Shown: piece after piece, positions 48,601 to 58,490 of the stretch
Numbering within the stretch: the first letter of the stretch is position 1
How the letters are laid out: every line of letters begins with the position of its first letter
From: Thamnaconus septentrionalis
Lineage: Eukaryota; Chordata; Actinopteri; Tetraodontiformes; Monacanthidae
Direction of reading: 5' to 3'
Assembly: GCA_009823395.1 (NCBI GenBank)
Contig: CM020511.1
Coordinates: 20,256,001-20,320,000 of the forward strand
DNA length: 64,000 bases
Notes under the pieces: model-generated
Database searches by the model: none
Told to the model about the DNA's origin: nothing
What the model saw: only the letters and a program-made list of their open reading frames with translations
Program-made: the position numbers and the translations under genes

Positions 48601-50385
48601 AACAAACCGACAACTAATCAACTTCAAAAGCAGTTTGTCGAGAGCTTTGAGTTTAACATGTTGGTTCCTTCAGCTTAAACAGCCCGTAATATTGTTATGT
48701 AACATACAATGGAATAATTGAAAACCAAGTCAAAAATGTTTAGCTGCAGAGTTATTACATAAAGTGGGCAAAACAGACAATCCATTGTGCGACTAGTGAC
48801 ACCATGAGCAGCCTGTGCAATTAACCACTATAGCTTTCATTTTCAAGCAAGCAGACTATTTTTTAAGATAAATCTGGATTATTCATTTATTTTTTTAATG
48901 GAGTTCTTTCTCTCTGGGGAGAGACGCTCACTGAAGCCCTTTTAAAAAAAACAACCAAATAATCCTCCTATTCAGCCTTGATAATGACCATGAATATCTG
49001 CGAGGCACAGCCATGCTTGGAGTTACTGAGGGACTGACTCAGAGTAACAAACAGCCACTTGTCCTTCTTCTCATACTGTCTCATTCCGACCATTTCCCTT
49101 AAAATCCCCCGCAGTGAAAAGCGAGGACGAGTGTCTATTTTTTTTTTTCTTTTCTTTGCTGCCGTTTGCTCTTCTGCACAACTGGTGCAGGAGATTCTCT
49201 CCGCTCCTGCGCCTCCTCTCCATCTACCAGGCAGCCAAGTTAATGCCATCACCATGGAGACAGCTAGCTCAACGCCAGCCTAGGTGCACGGTTATTCAAG
49301 CCAACGCACGGAGACAATGACACACAGAAACACACACAGAGACACGCACACGTATGTAAACAGCTGGCAGGTGCAACGATGATAACGCGAAGTTATTTTA
49401 ATTGACGCGAGTAGGTGGCAAGTGTTAAAATAGCTGCCGGCGGTCTGACGCGTTTAGATTTCAAGTCACGTTATGAGTCCACGATAGCAAATGCGTTTCT
49501 CATTCCGCAAAACATTCGAAATGACAAACTTCCTCCGGGGTGCTTTCTAGTTTAGAAAAAAAACAACAACAATCGATTTATATTGGGAAATGAAAGCCAA
49601 TTGTGAATCGACTTCCTGCCGCCCCAACTCCCACAGCACAACTGTGACATTTACGAGAGGCAGAGGGATTTCTTTTTTTTTTTGTGAAATGATGCAAATA
49701 AACCTAAATACTGTGTGCAATATTTCTTTCTATCTCGCCCTGCCTCACAGTCATCCTGAAACCCGTCGTCTCGGATGTCGTTAGCACGTTTTAAAGCTGT
49801 TGTCACAGAGACGTCACGATCAACAGCTCACTCTAGATAGTATAGATTGAATTGGTTATCGCTTTACAAACCACAGCAAAGACATGCATGTTTTTGTGGG
49901 GATTTTTTGTTGTTGTTTTGGTTTGTTTTTTTCGGAAATCATGCGGCTCCATATTTGAAGCAACAGCTGTGTCAAGTCACAAGAGACCGACTAGTCTCTG
50001 CCCAAAACTCTGCAGCCACTAGCCACTTTCACGGAGGCTCTGACTAATTGCTGGAAATAAACACAGTATTATTAGCTTGGCTACGGCTCAACAACCGCTT
50101 CAGCATGTGTCCCAACATAAAATCGCTGCAGGTTTTTTCCTGTCCGCCAAACGTCAGAACCTCTACCATTTCACCACTTATCGCCAAATGAACATTCAGC
50201 CTAAACGCTTCTAATTAATTGATAATAATGTACTTCCGCTTCGGATAATAGCTGGAGAAAGTCGCTGTGGCGACTGATGGACATAACACAGCCAGCAAAC
50301 GCCTAGCCAGCCGCTGTAGCCTGAACATAGGTTCGCTTTGGACAGAACGCAGACTTACCTGGTCTCTAATTTTGAGAACCACCAT
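36150..50385 (-). CDS. ankrd28: Serine/threonine-protein phosphatase 6 regulatory ankyrin repeat subunit A
   Basis: Exons: 50359-50385, 47360-47443, 46826-46904, 46407-46477, 46109-46309, 45095-45182, 44585-44727, 44226-44438, 43558-43636, 43225-43339, 42995-43077, 42832-42895, 42660-42728, 42325-42465, 42012-42123, 41888-41914, 41679-41753, 41296-41585, 41103-41220, 40173-40392, 39838-39925, 39661-39744, 39422-39567, 39235-39317, 38509-38591, 38249-38340, 36150-36454. All are GT-AG and in phase: 3180 nt, 1059 residues (human 1053). It starts MVVLKIRDQ with an in-frame TGA six bases upstream and ends [10 protein letters not shown], as human ANKRD28 does. Nearly the whole protein is tandem ankyrin repeats of the TPLHxAA type, near-identical to human; the tail after about residue 990 is Ser/Thr-rich. 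The family holds the PP6 catalytic subunit and SAPS subunits in a cytosolic trimeric phosphatase and has reported roles in focal adhesion and ER exit. ANKRD44 and ANKRD52 are the alternatives; the C-terminus and synteny favour ANKRD28. Confidence 0.97.
36773..37062. mobile_element. Terminal-inverted-repeat element, copy E
   Basis: Left end CACTAGCAGTCAAAGGTTTG; the interior shares ATTCTCATGACTATTGA and CATCAAAACTACGTA with copies A and C; right end GTGACTGGTGG is degraded. About 290 bp, no coding frame. Confidence 0.65.
37072..37118. repeat. 17-bp perfect inverted repeat with 13-base loop
   Basis: TCTTCATTGGTTTATTT at 37072-37088 pairs with AAATAAACCAATGAAGA at 37102-37118. TGGCCGCGT occurs twice, just before the left arm and in the loop. 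It lies in the last ankrd28 intron, just right of element copy E. Confidence 0.85.
38165..38201. repeat. (GT)n in ankrd28 intron
   Basis: About 18 GT units some 48 bases past the donor side of exon 38249-38340. No function seen. Confidence 0.9.
41888..41914 (-). other. ankrd28: 27-base microexon of ankrd28
   Basis: Encodes IASETPLDV in phase 0, flanked by TACAG and GTGAGT. Human ANKRD28 has the same nine residues between LQL and LMETSGTD. Skipping it would keep the frame. Confidence 0.85.
42478..42623. repeat. Partial tandem copy of ankrd28 exon 14 interrupted by (CA)n, plus a long (CA)n tract
   Basis: AGCACTGGTAGTTACAGTTG and CAGCGGGGTC, both belonging to the exon at 42325-42465, recur about 75 bases away in the neighbouring intron. 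The middle of the copied exon is replaced by (CA)n, and a pure (CA)n of about 83 bases follows (42541-42623). The copy lacks an acceptor site and does not appear to be a functional exon. Confidence 0.85.
43675..43965. repeat. Dispersed repeat in ankrd28 intron
   Basis: Begins ACTTTATTTATATTGCCCTT and contains AACCAAAGTGCTTTATGACA, the same class of tail as at 32995. Degenerate, with no long frame. Confidence 0.55.
45440..45985 (+). mobile_element. LINE fragment: C-terminal end of reverse-transcriptase ORF2 and 3' tail
   Basis: In one frame (about 45532-45756) the conceptual peptide contains [20 protein letters not shown], then WKEIP and TFKVNLEKW. The pattern of basic, VxGxxxWNxLP-type and FKxxLKxW residues is typical of the C-terminus of fish LINE ORF2 proteins. 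Non-coding sequence follows, ending in AAATAAATAAATGAATAAA and poly-A. It is 5'-truncated, lies antisense in an ankrd28 intron and is not a host gene. Confidence 0.65.
47444..50358 (-). other. ankrd28: ankrd28 intron 1
   Basis: A 2.9-kb intron, AT-rich, with short (CA)n near 47499-47513. No exon or mobile element clearly recognised. Confidence 0.6.
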
Positions 50386-51654
50386 ATTTCAGGGCTTTCA
50401 AATGTGCTCATGCAGATTCATAAATGGGTGCAAGTATCCTCCCGAAGTGCGACGTCTGATTTTGTTGTCTATCCCGTTGATCTCCTTTGGGCCTTGTCTC
50501 ACGCTAGCTTAGCTCTTCCTGCTAGCTTCCTACCCTGATGGCATGGAAGCAGAGAACTAGCGGAAACGCCATAACATTACCGCCACCATAGTTTGCCCGC
50601 AAAAGAGATCACGTCCGATAGGTCCATGTCGCTGTACGTCCCAGTAAGGCGGTCGCTGGTTGGCTGTTGCTAACAGCTCTCTATGACAGACGCACTTAGT
50701 TGAAAATTCATAATAAATGCAAAAATAAAAAAAAGACTTTCTGTAAGTGGTTTTAGCCGCTGTCGTAGAACGAAGCTGTCGTTATGCTACTCTTGCATGA
50801 CATTCAGTGCTGTGTGGCCATTTTGGCAAATATTCTGTTTACAAGCGTGACACATTTTCAAGTTGTAGTTGACCTGAAAACCTTGTTTTTCTTGAACTCC
50901 AAATGCTCAGAAAAGTTCATAAGAGTATTAAGGTATTTAACAATTACGGTTCGCTGGTTCAATCCGTGAAACACATTTGAAACCACATTTGCATAAAGTA
51001 AAATCATTATTAGACATACAAACATGCTATCCCCCTTCGAGTACACCTTCTAAAAGCACTCCAGACCACCAAAATACGTGTGAACATATATGTTAAATAT
51101 ATAATCCTAAACTTAGTAGTCAGGACTGTCAGTTGAATGTCATGTCACGCTCGACGGAGAGAACAGTTGCGCAATGACGGAGTGAACGATCCCGTTTTTG
51201 ACCCCTGCTCTGTGGAATATTTGTGGAAAAACTTTTTCTTCATAAAAGCTGAATTTCATTCGATTTTATTTATCAATTTTACCGGATCATTTATATTCCA
51301 AAATGTGGGGGGTACGCAAAAACGAATAATTATTTAAATGTGAACTACAGTGTAAATGATAAAATAAAAGTATCTACTGTTGTGTTTGTGTATGAAAAGT
51401 TTTCTTTGCACCGTATTTTAGATAGTTTGCAAGTCACACACGTCATCAGATGCGGAGCTTGCTATTGGCTTGAAACCCGGAAGTCATGTGAAACCGAGAG
51501 ACGGCGTGTAAACAGACTGCGGTCAATGATTTGTGAGACTATCCGACAATAGGACCAGTACATGACAGCTCACCGCAGCGTCTAGCGGGCCACAAAAGTT
51601 GCAAAACCGTAACATTGTGACAAGTCGTTTTGAACTGTTCCCGGTGGTGGAAAG
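50386..51654. promoter_or_regulatory. Shared head-to-head promoter region of ankrd28 and hacl1
   Basis: Only 1269 bases separate the two start codons, which point away from each other. On the hacl1 side lie CGTCA (51441-51445), ATTGG, an inverted CCAAT box (51464-51468), and the ETS-type site CCCGGAAGT (51476-51484), about 170-215 bases before the ATG; no TATA box is evident. Such elements are typical of housekeeping bidirectional promoters. Transcription starts are not readable. Confidence 0.55.
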
Positions 51655-54600
51655 ATGGACGAAGTGACAGGAGCTCAGCTGATCGCCGAGTCTCTGAAGG
51701 CTCAGGTAAGGAGCTCTGCAGCAACAACAAAAAAAACAAGTGTGTCAAAGTTCAAGTGCGACCTATTCCCACTTAGTATATTCAATGTCAGCATGCACAA
51801 CTGTACACTAGCATGTTTGCGTTTGTACTCAATTGCTGAAGCGATGTTCCTGCAGAAAGTCGAGTACATGTTTGGGATCGTTGGGGTTCCTATTATTGAA
51901 GTAGCCATGGCCGCACAGGCTGCAGGGATCAAATACGTGGGAATGCGCAACGAGCAAGCGGTGAGATTCTTGTTCTGACGCTCCTTCTGTTTGCACAACT
52001 GACTGTGGCATGGATAGCACAATGAACACACTCAACATGCAATGCATTCGTCCACAAAACAGGCATGCTACGCAGCCTCGGCTATTGGATATCTCACTGG
52101 CAGGTAAGACTCCGAACAGATGGAACATCTACTGCAGTGTCCCTGTGTATCCTGCATGTTGTTCTGCTGTATCTCTCCAGACCAGGTGCCTGCCTGGTGG
52201 TGTCTGGACCAGGACTCATTCACGCCCTGGGCGGAATGGCGAACGCCAACGTGAACTGCTGGTAAGACTGCACACTTGTGCTGTATGTTTAACATGGCAC
52301 ACACAGACTCTGGTCAAATAAGTGCACTGTGCCTTTCCACAGGCCAGTGATTGTTATCGGAGGCTCCTCGGATCGTAACCAGGAGACAGCAGGCGCCTTT
52401 CAGGAGTTTCCTCAGGTACTCAACCTCCTCACTTTGGAAACTTTCCCCCTGCTGATGTTCCAATGACCTGACGCATCTGTCAACTTGTTGCTCAGGTGGA
52501 GGCGTGTCGCCTTTACAGCAAGTTCTCAGCCAGGCCCAGCAATCTAGAAGTCATCCCCTCAGTGATAGAGAAGGTGGTCGACGGCCTTATTGTTGTGACC
52601 CGTGTTCAAAAATTGGGAAATGCCAATCGTTTTTATTTGTTTATTTTGTCCAAAGGCTGTCCGCTGCAGCATGTATGGACGTCCGGGGGCCTGTTATGTT
52701 GACATTGCAGGCGACATGGTGAACGCTAAAGTGGACAGGAGCAAAGTCAGGTTGGGTGATTTATTTTTTTCTGTGTGGTATCTGGTTTGTCATTGTAGGT
52801 GTGTGTTGCCTCTTCCAAAAAGTGTGTTTGTGCCACAGGGAAGTGTCCTGCTGCCCACCTCCACCCTTGAGTGCAGCTGACTCAAGCGCCATCGCTGACG
52901 CCCTCTCCGTCTTGACAGCAGCCAAAAGACCTCTTGTCATCATTGGCAAAGGTGACAAAATCTGTCATGCAACACAAAAGCGCATGTTTAATTCCTCAAT
53001 TCACCCGAGTCAGAGTTACAATGCAACAAAAATAATGTTGGCCAACAGGAGCCGCTTACGCACAAGCAGAAAGTGGCCTGAGGGAGTTTGTGGAGATGAG
53101 TGGACTCCCATTTCTACCCACTCCCATGGGGAAGGGGGTCCTTCCTGATGACCATCCAAACTGTGTGGCTGCTGCCCGCTCACGGTTGGTGTCCCTCCAT
53201 AATGTTGCTGCAGCAGTCAGGAATTGATTTAATGCCATGCAAGTCTATGGGCTCAAAAGTCAACTTTGTCCTAGAGACATGGGGCCACTTGCAGGTTCAT
53301 CGGGATCCCTCAAGACACAGCCACGTCAAATTTGGGGCTTTTAGGGGGGCATGAACAATTTTCTTCCTCCAAGGTGGGGCGTGACAGGGAAAGTTTGAGA
53401 ACCACTGATTTAAAGCAAAAATGAAAGTTATTTATACCTACACTCTTGTCTTTGTCTATGTCAAACAGGGCCCTTCTTCAGGCTGATGTCATTCTGCTGA
53501 TTGGAGCTCGACTCAACTGGATTCTACATTTTGGTCTGCCTCCAAGATTTGACCCCAATGTAAAAATCATCCAGGTACTGTGTGTTTATGGCCCAGTCTC
53601 ATTCCTGTGTTACATGATGATCTATTAGTGATCTAACACTGTGGTTTTTGTTTTTTTTTACCATCTGAAATCAGCCTAAGTTCACAGTCACATCACTGCT
53701 GTAACTACAGTGTCACTGTCTTCAAAATGCAGGTTGACCTTTGTGCAGAGGAGATGGGGAATAATGTGAGGCCTGCTGTCGCTCTGCTGGGAGACATCGG
53801 TGCTGTCGTTGCTCAGGTCAGAACTCATGCAGTATGGCAACTAGTCTGTGCTCTTTTCATGAATTTATCAAATTGTCAAAGTGAAGATTTACCTCCGTTA
53901 GAGCAGCTTTGCACAATTAAGTATCCCAAAACTCCCCCCTGTTTACAGTCTCCCACAAAACCCTCTGATAATGCTAATCTCAGTGTTTTGTCTTACCTTC
54001 TCCATATTTGGAAAACAAAGGTAGAGGGAAAACCAAAACCCAGCAGCGGATGTTGTCGCTTGAGAGGTGTCTCTGTCCTATCAGCACCCTTTGTGACATC
54101 ACCAACAGTGCAGCATCCTGTCTGGAGAAACTGAAGAATAGCTGTGTATTAAAATTGTATTGCCTTTTTTTTTTCCTGTTCTTTATTTTTCAGCTCGTGC
54201 AGCGCCTGCGGAACGACGGCTGGAAGTATCGCTCAAATACAGAGTGGTGGGGCGCTCTGAGGGAGAAAATCTCAGCTAATGCAAAAATATCAAAGGTGTG
54301 CTTGGACTCCTTTTGAAAACGACCTTCAAATATTACATATTCTACTTAACCAGAATACCACAAATTATATTTTGAATGCAATGTCAGACGACAGTTTGTT
54401 TTTAATTGATGCATCCCTCCGTTGTTTCCCTCTCGTCTTACCCACAGGCTCTGGCCAGTCAGTCCCAGTTGCCTATGAACTACTACACAGTGTTTCATCA
54501 CATTTCACAGCTGCTGCCACGTGACTGCATCATCGTCAGCGAGGGTGCCAACACTATGGACATAGGACGCACAATGTTGAACAACTACCTGCCACGGCAC

Positions 54601-56622
54601 AGGCAAGACACCCAGAATTTAAATGCAGTTTAAGACCGACATTGAGATCTGAGCTCAATGAAATAAATACAGTGTAAAATATTTTCACGTTATGCTCCTC
54701 TAAGGAACCTCTATTAACTTTTGAACATGTTGTATAACAAAAAGCATGTCACGCACTGCAGGTTGGATGCCGGTACATTCGGAACAATGGGAGTCGGCCT
54801 CGGTTTTGCTATCGCTGCAGCAGCATTGGAGAAGAGCAGCAGCGGTAAAGGCCAGAGGATCGTCTGCGTGGAGGGAGACAGCGCCTTCGGCTTCTCTGGC
54901 ATGGAGGTGGAGACCATGTGCAGGTGGGTGCACCACTGTTATATAATACTTACTCGGACAACCGTGCTGTTTGTAAATTCTGTGTGATCCCTCTTCAACA
55001 GGTATAACCTCCCTGTGGTCATCATCGTGGTCAACAACAACGGCATATACAGCGGAGTTGATCCTGACACGTGGAAAGAAATGGCAAAGATGGGAGATTT
55101 GACCTCAGTGTGAGTCTCAGATTGTCATCAGGTTTTAATTAGAAAGTCGTCATAGTTGTGTCTAAAAATCAGCGATGCCGTAGTTCTACCACAAAAATTC
55201 TTAAGTAGATACTTGAACTTTTACATTACGAACGCCAACCAACCAATTTTTTTTTTGTTTGTTTGTGTGTTTTTCAGAGCGCCACCTGTGACCCTCCTGC
55301 CTGAGGCCCGCTACGACCAGGTCATGACAGCGTTTGGGGGCCGGGGTTTTCTGGTGAGGACGCCGGAGGAGCTGCGCAGCGCGCTGCAGCTCAGCTTGAG
55401 TGACTGGGAGAAGCCGAGTCTCCTGAACGTCCTGATCGATCCCTCTTCTGACCGGAAGCAGCAGGTAATCAACATCAGGTGTGAGGGGTGTCATGCTAGT
55501 TGGGGTTGAGGTCTGGCAACGAGAGGACTATAGAAGTTCAGTGCCCTCTGCTGGTGGGGAAAGTAAGTGACGTTGAAACTTTTTTTTGACTCCTGCCACG
55601 TGGTTAGAGCTCCAATCAATTTGTACCAATCAACCCCCTTATGCTTCAGAAGCAGAGCTGAATTTTTTCATTGACGACAACAGTCAGTCTAAACTCTCGC
55701 CTCATACTGCAACATGGCCTGCTGAGCTCGTACCTTTTAATGGCAGATTGGAATTTTTGGAATATTTATTTTCTTTCTCTCTATAGTTTTGTTTCCCCTG
55801 TCAACTGTTGCACAATTTTCCCGTCACGGATAATAAAGCCGACCCTGACCTTTGACCTTGACCTTACCCTCGGAGAGCTGAGTGATGACAGGAAGCACTT
55901 AAGACTCGTGGACTTTGGCGTTTGAGCGGACACAAACAAGCCCGATTCAGCCGTTGGCAGCTGGCGGCCAAACAGGAAGTGGAAAGTCAAAAGGAATCCG
56001 ACAGCGACACGGGTGACATTGACGGCCGCGGCAGCAAAGCCCGGCCTGATTAAAAGCGGCACGCTCTCGGCCTGCGATTAGTGCGGAGCGACACGCGGCT
56101 GTGCGTTCTCTCCATTCCGCTCTCGTCCTTAAAGAGCAGCGCGCCGGCCGCATGCCACTCGGAACGGTAATCCTCACACTCCAGGTGCACTGCGGAGCTG
56201 TTGTGTTTCCACTCGCAGGCCTTCCGCCGCACACCAGTCTGACCCGACTATTTCAGAGAGCCCATAATTAGAAAGCATCGCCCCCCCTCCTCTTCCCTCC
56301 AATCCCCCCGTGTTTATGTTGGACGTATCCGCGCAACAGCCAGCCGACTTGTGCGAAGGTTGTATTGAGGGCCGTGTGTGTCCACGGTTGCCAGCGCGAA
56401 GATTTGCCCCCTTTATCTGAGACGAGCTGGCCCCATTGTTTTCCGGCTGACAGACAGACTCATGTTCAGGTTGACGGCCGAGTGTTACATGAAGATTTAG
56501 AGTCGCAGACACTAAAATGGAGCGATAATTGACAAAGTCGTATCACTGCAGGATGTTTTAATTCACTGCTGTCTTTTCTGCCCTTCTAGGAGTTTCCTTG
56601 GCTGACGCGCTCCAACCTGTAG
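51655..56622 (+). CDS. hacl1: 2-hydroxyacyl-CoA lyase 1 (peroxisomal, thiamine-diphosphate dependent)
   Basis: Exons: 51655-51705, 51856-51960, 52063-52103, 52181-52261, 52343-52415, 52496-52573, 52656-52750, 52839-52951, 53049-53184, 53469-53574, 53733-53816, 54194-54295, 54448-54602, 54762-54923, 55002-55109, 55278-55464, 56590-56622: 1710 nt, 569 residues (human 578). All junctions are in phase; all introns are GT-AG except the one after 54602. The enzyme cleaves 2-hydroxyacyl-CoAs, including 2-hydroxyphytanoyl-CoA, to formyl-CoA and an aldehyde one carbon shorter in peroxisomal alpha-oxidation. The three thiamine-enzyme domains are in order. Glu50 in MRNEQA is the conserved cofactor-activating glutamate. 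GDSAFGFSG (445-453) with VVNNNG (470-475) is the Mg/ThDP motif. The C-terminal SNL resembles the human peroxisomal signal SNM. The start has a good context (AAAGATGG); the N-terminus is shorter than in human. Confidence 0.97.
53185..53415. mobile_element. Probable hAT-like remnant in hacl1 intron
   Basis: Ends in AGTTTGAGAACCACTG at about 53397-53412, a hAT-type terminus (CAGTGGTTCTCAAACT on the other strand), after a non-coding interior. The left terminus was not identified. Confidence 0.4.
54603..54761 (+). other. hacl1: GC-AG intron in hacl1
   Basis: The exon ends CGGCACAG and the intron begins GCAAGACACC; the acceptor is CACTGCAG before GTTGGATGCC. Joining them gives [11 protein letters not shown], as in human HACL1. 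No GT is available near this boundary that would keep the frame. Confidence 0.9.
55465..56589 (+). other. hacl1: Last intron of hacl1
   Basis: Contains a CTCF-like motif at 55540-55557, a probable LINE 3'-tail remnant near 55670-55870 and a GC-rich stretch at about 55950-56240. No exon recognised. Confidence 0.55.
55540..55557 (-). promoter_or_regulatory. CTCF-like motif
   Basis: On the minus strand CCACCAGCAGAGGGCACT fits the core CCASYAGRKGGCRSY at every position. It lies in the last hacl1 intron, between the hacl1 and colq transcription units. Confidence 0.45.
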
Positions 56623-56710
56623 AACAGAAGAGGGGCGTGCCCTATGTTCGCTCCACAACACCTCATGGACATTAGTGCCTGAAACTGTGACAATGTAAAA
56701 CAATAGAAAG

Positions 56711-56716
56711 AATAAA
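56711..56716 (+). terminator. hacl1: hacl1 polyadenylation signal
   Basis: AATAAA lies 89 bases after the TAG stop (56620-56622), in an AT-rich 3' UTR that is therefore only about 110 bases long. Confidence 0.65.
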
Positions 56717-56735
56717 AGCTCTTTTAGGTATTTTT

Positions 56736-57716
56736 ATCTAACCCTGTTAATATTTTTAATCAGTTCTACTTGCAGATTGCACAGCAAACAAATGTGTACA
56801 GTAATAACTTTGTTAATTTGCATGGAACAGCCAAATTGTTGTTTTTCACAGAATAAACATAATCACTGGATTATGGCAAATATCAGATGCAGTACTCTGT
56901 ATTTTTCAATAAAATGCAAATTGTTGATAAATGAGATGTTTAGTGTCATTCTTGAACCAATACTGGACAGAAAAAATGTTTGCACAATTTACAACTTGAC
57001 CAAATTTGACCAGATTACAAATGAAACGCTGGTGTTTTCCCCCTCTCTGCTACTGCCTACTGTATACTGCAGGCTAAGCAGAGCTACACTTTCACGTCAT
57101 CACTAAACTTAGACAATGCCTCCCGTATTTCTTTTTTATCGCTCACACATTCACCATCGAGCCTCATCGGAACTGCAGACGCTTAATTTGCGGGACAGCC
57201 TGGCCAATAAAAGTAATTGGGCCTCGACCCAACGAATGGCTCGGTGCGCGGCGGGCGCCCACAGCCGGGCACGTAAAAAGGAAATTGATGAACTCATAAA
57301 CGCAGATCATCTCCAATCTGCTAGACTTCTCACTGGGAATTACTAAATGACACCGGCACCCTGGGGAACACAGTGAAGACAACAAAAGGTGCCCCCCCAC
57401 GCTCCCCCCGCCCTCCATGGCAGTAGTAGAAGAGCTAATATTGGCACTCCAAGCAGCTGACCCGGCTATCTCCTGTAATTTTAGCGCACAGCGATGCGGA
57501 GGAAAGATTTAATAGCATTGGTCAGCGTCCCCTCTTGTGAGGACCGTAAAGGAGGCAAAGCAAGCGGGTGAGGGAGGCAGGGAGGGAGGGAGGCAAAGAG
57601 AGACGGTGGGAGGGGGTGTCGAGGGAGCAGGACTTGTAGAGGGGAGAGAGAGGGAGAGGGAGAAAGGCAGCCGGTGAGGGCGGCTGTGGGTCAGAAATAA
57701 AGTGGAGCAACTATCA

Positions 57717-57717
<1 letters not shown>
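56736..57717. other. Intergenic region hacl1-colq
   Basis: AT-rich near hacl1, then purine-rich (GGGAGGGAGGGAGG and GAGAGAGGGAG runs) at 57570-57665. It should hold the colq promoter and, possibly, an upstream exon with the start codon, but none was recognised. Confidence 0.45.
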
Positions 57718-57760
<43 letters not shown>

Positions 57761-57853
57761 TGACTCCTCTGGCACTGGGACTGTACCTGCCGCTGTGGTT
57801 CTCCTACAGCCTGGCCCAGTCCTCCTTCCTGGACAGCTTCATCTCACTACCAG
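57718..57853 (+). other. colq: colq signal-peptide exon with a leading CAG run
   Basis: Thirteen CAG codons (57721-57759) run straight into [14 protein letters not shown], which aligns with human MTLGIYLQLFF. The nearest in-frame upstream stop is TAG at 57637-57639, and no ATG lies between it and the donor at 57854. A possible acceptor (ACTATCAG at 57710-57717) would let an upstream exon supply the start. Confidence 0.6.
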
Positions 57854-58453
57854 GTGACAATTACTGGAAGCATGAGCCCTCGCTCTCTGTGCGTGTGTGT
57901 GTGTGTGTGTGTGAGTGGCTGTGCTACATGTGCGTGTACATGTGCGTGTACATGTGCAGTTGCGAGATGCAGAGGTGTGTGTTTGACAGTTACTGGGCTG
58001 CAACAGCGAGTCCACTGTGGCTGTGTGTGTAAGTGGGGAGGGGGGGGTTCAGCCTCAGCTCATCTAATCTGTGTAAAATCTGAACCAAGGCAGCACTGTC
58101 ATTTTTCCCGGTTGATCATGAGGGAGATTGGAAGTGTCTCTATAAATAGCGGGAGCAGCAGCCCGTCCTTCGGTGAGAAGCACAGGCGCTCCGTATCTCT
58201 GTCCAGCCTGAGGAAGTCTGCCGGATGGGTGCCATGACATGATAGTCTGCACCTGTCTTGGCCGCCGTATGTGCTATTTAAATGCCTCGATTGGCCCCGT
58301 TTATTCAATTCTCTGTTGCAAGCTCACGTGCATGTCTCACGTGTCTCACGTATGTCCACTCAATACTCCTCTGCTTTTACACTAGGGTGTTGCATTTTAC
58401 TGCTGCACACGCACTGACTGTTTTCTTGTCATTTGTAACACCGGCATCACTGA

Positions 58454-58490
<37 letters not shown>

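Noticed and set aside
50386..51654. A btd (biotinidase) gene expected from human synteny
   Set aside because: The gap is too short and no biotinidase-like peptide was seen on either strand.
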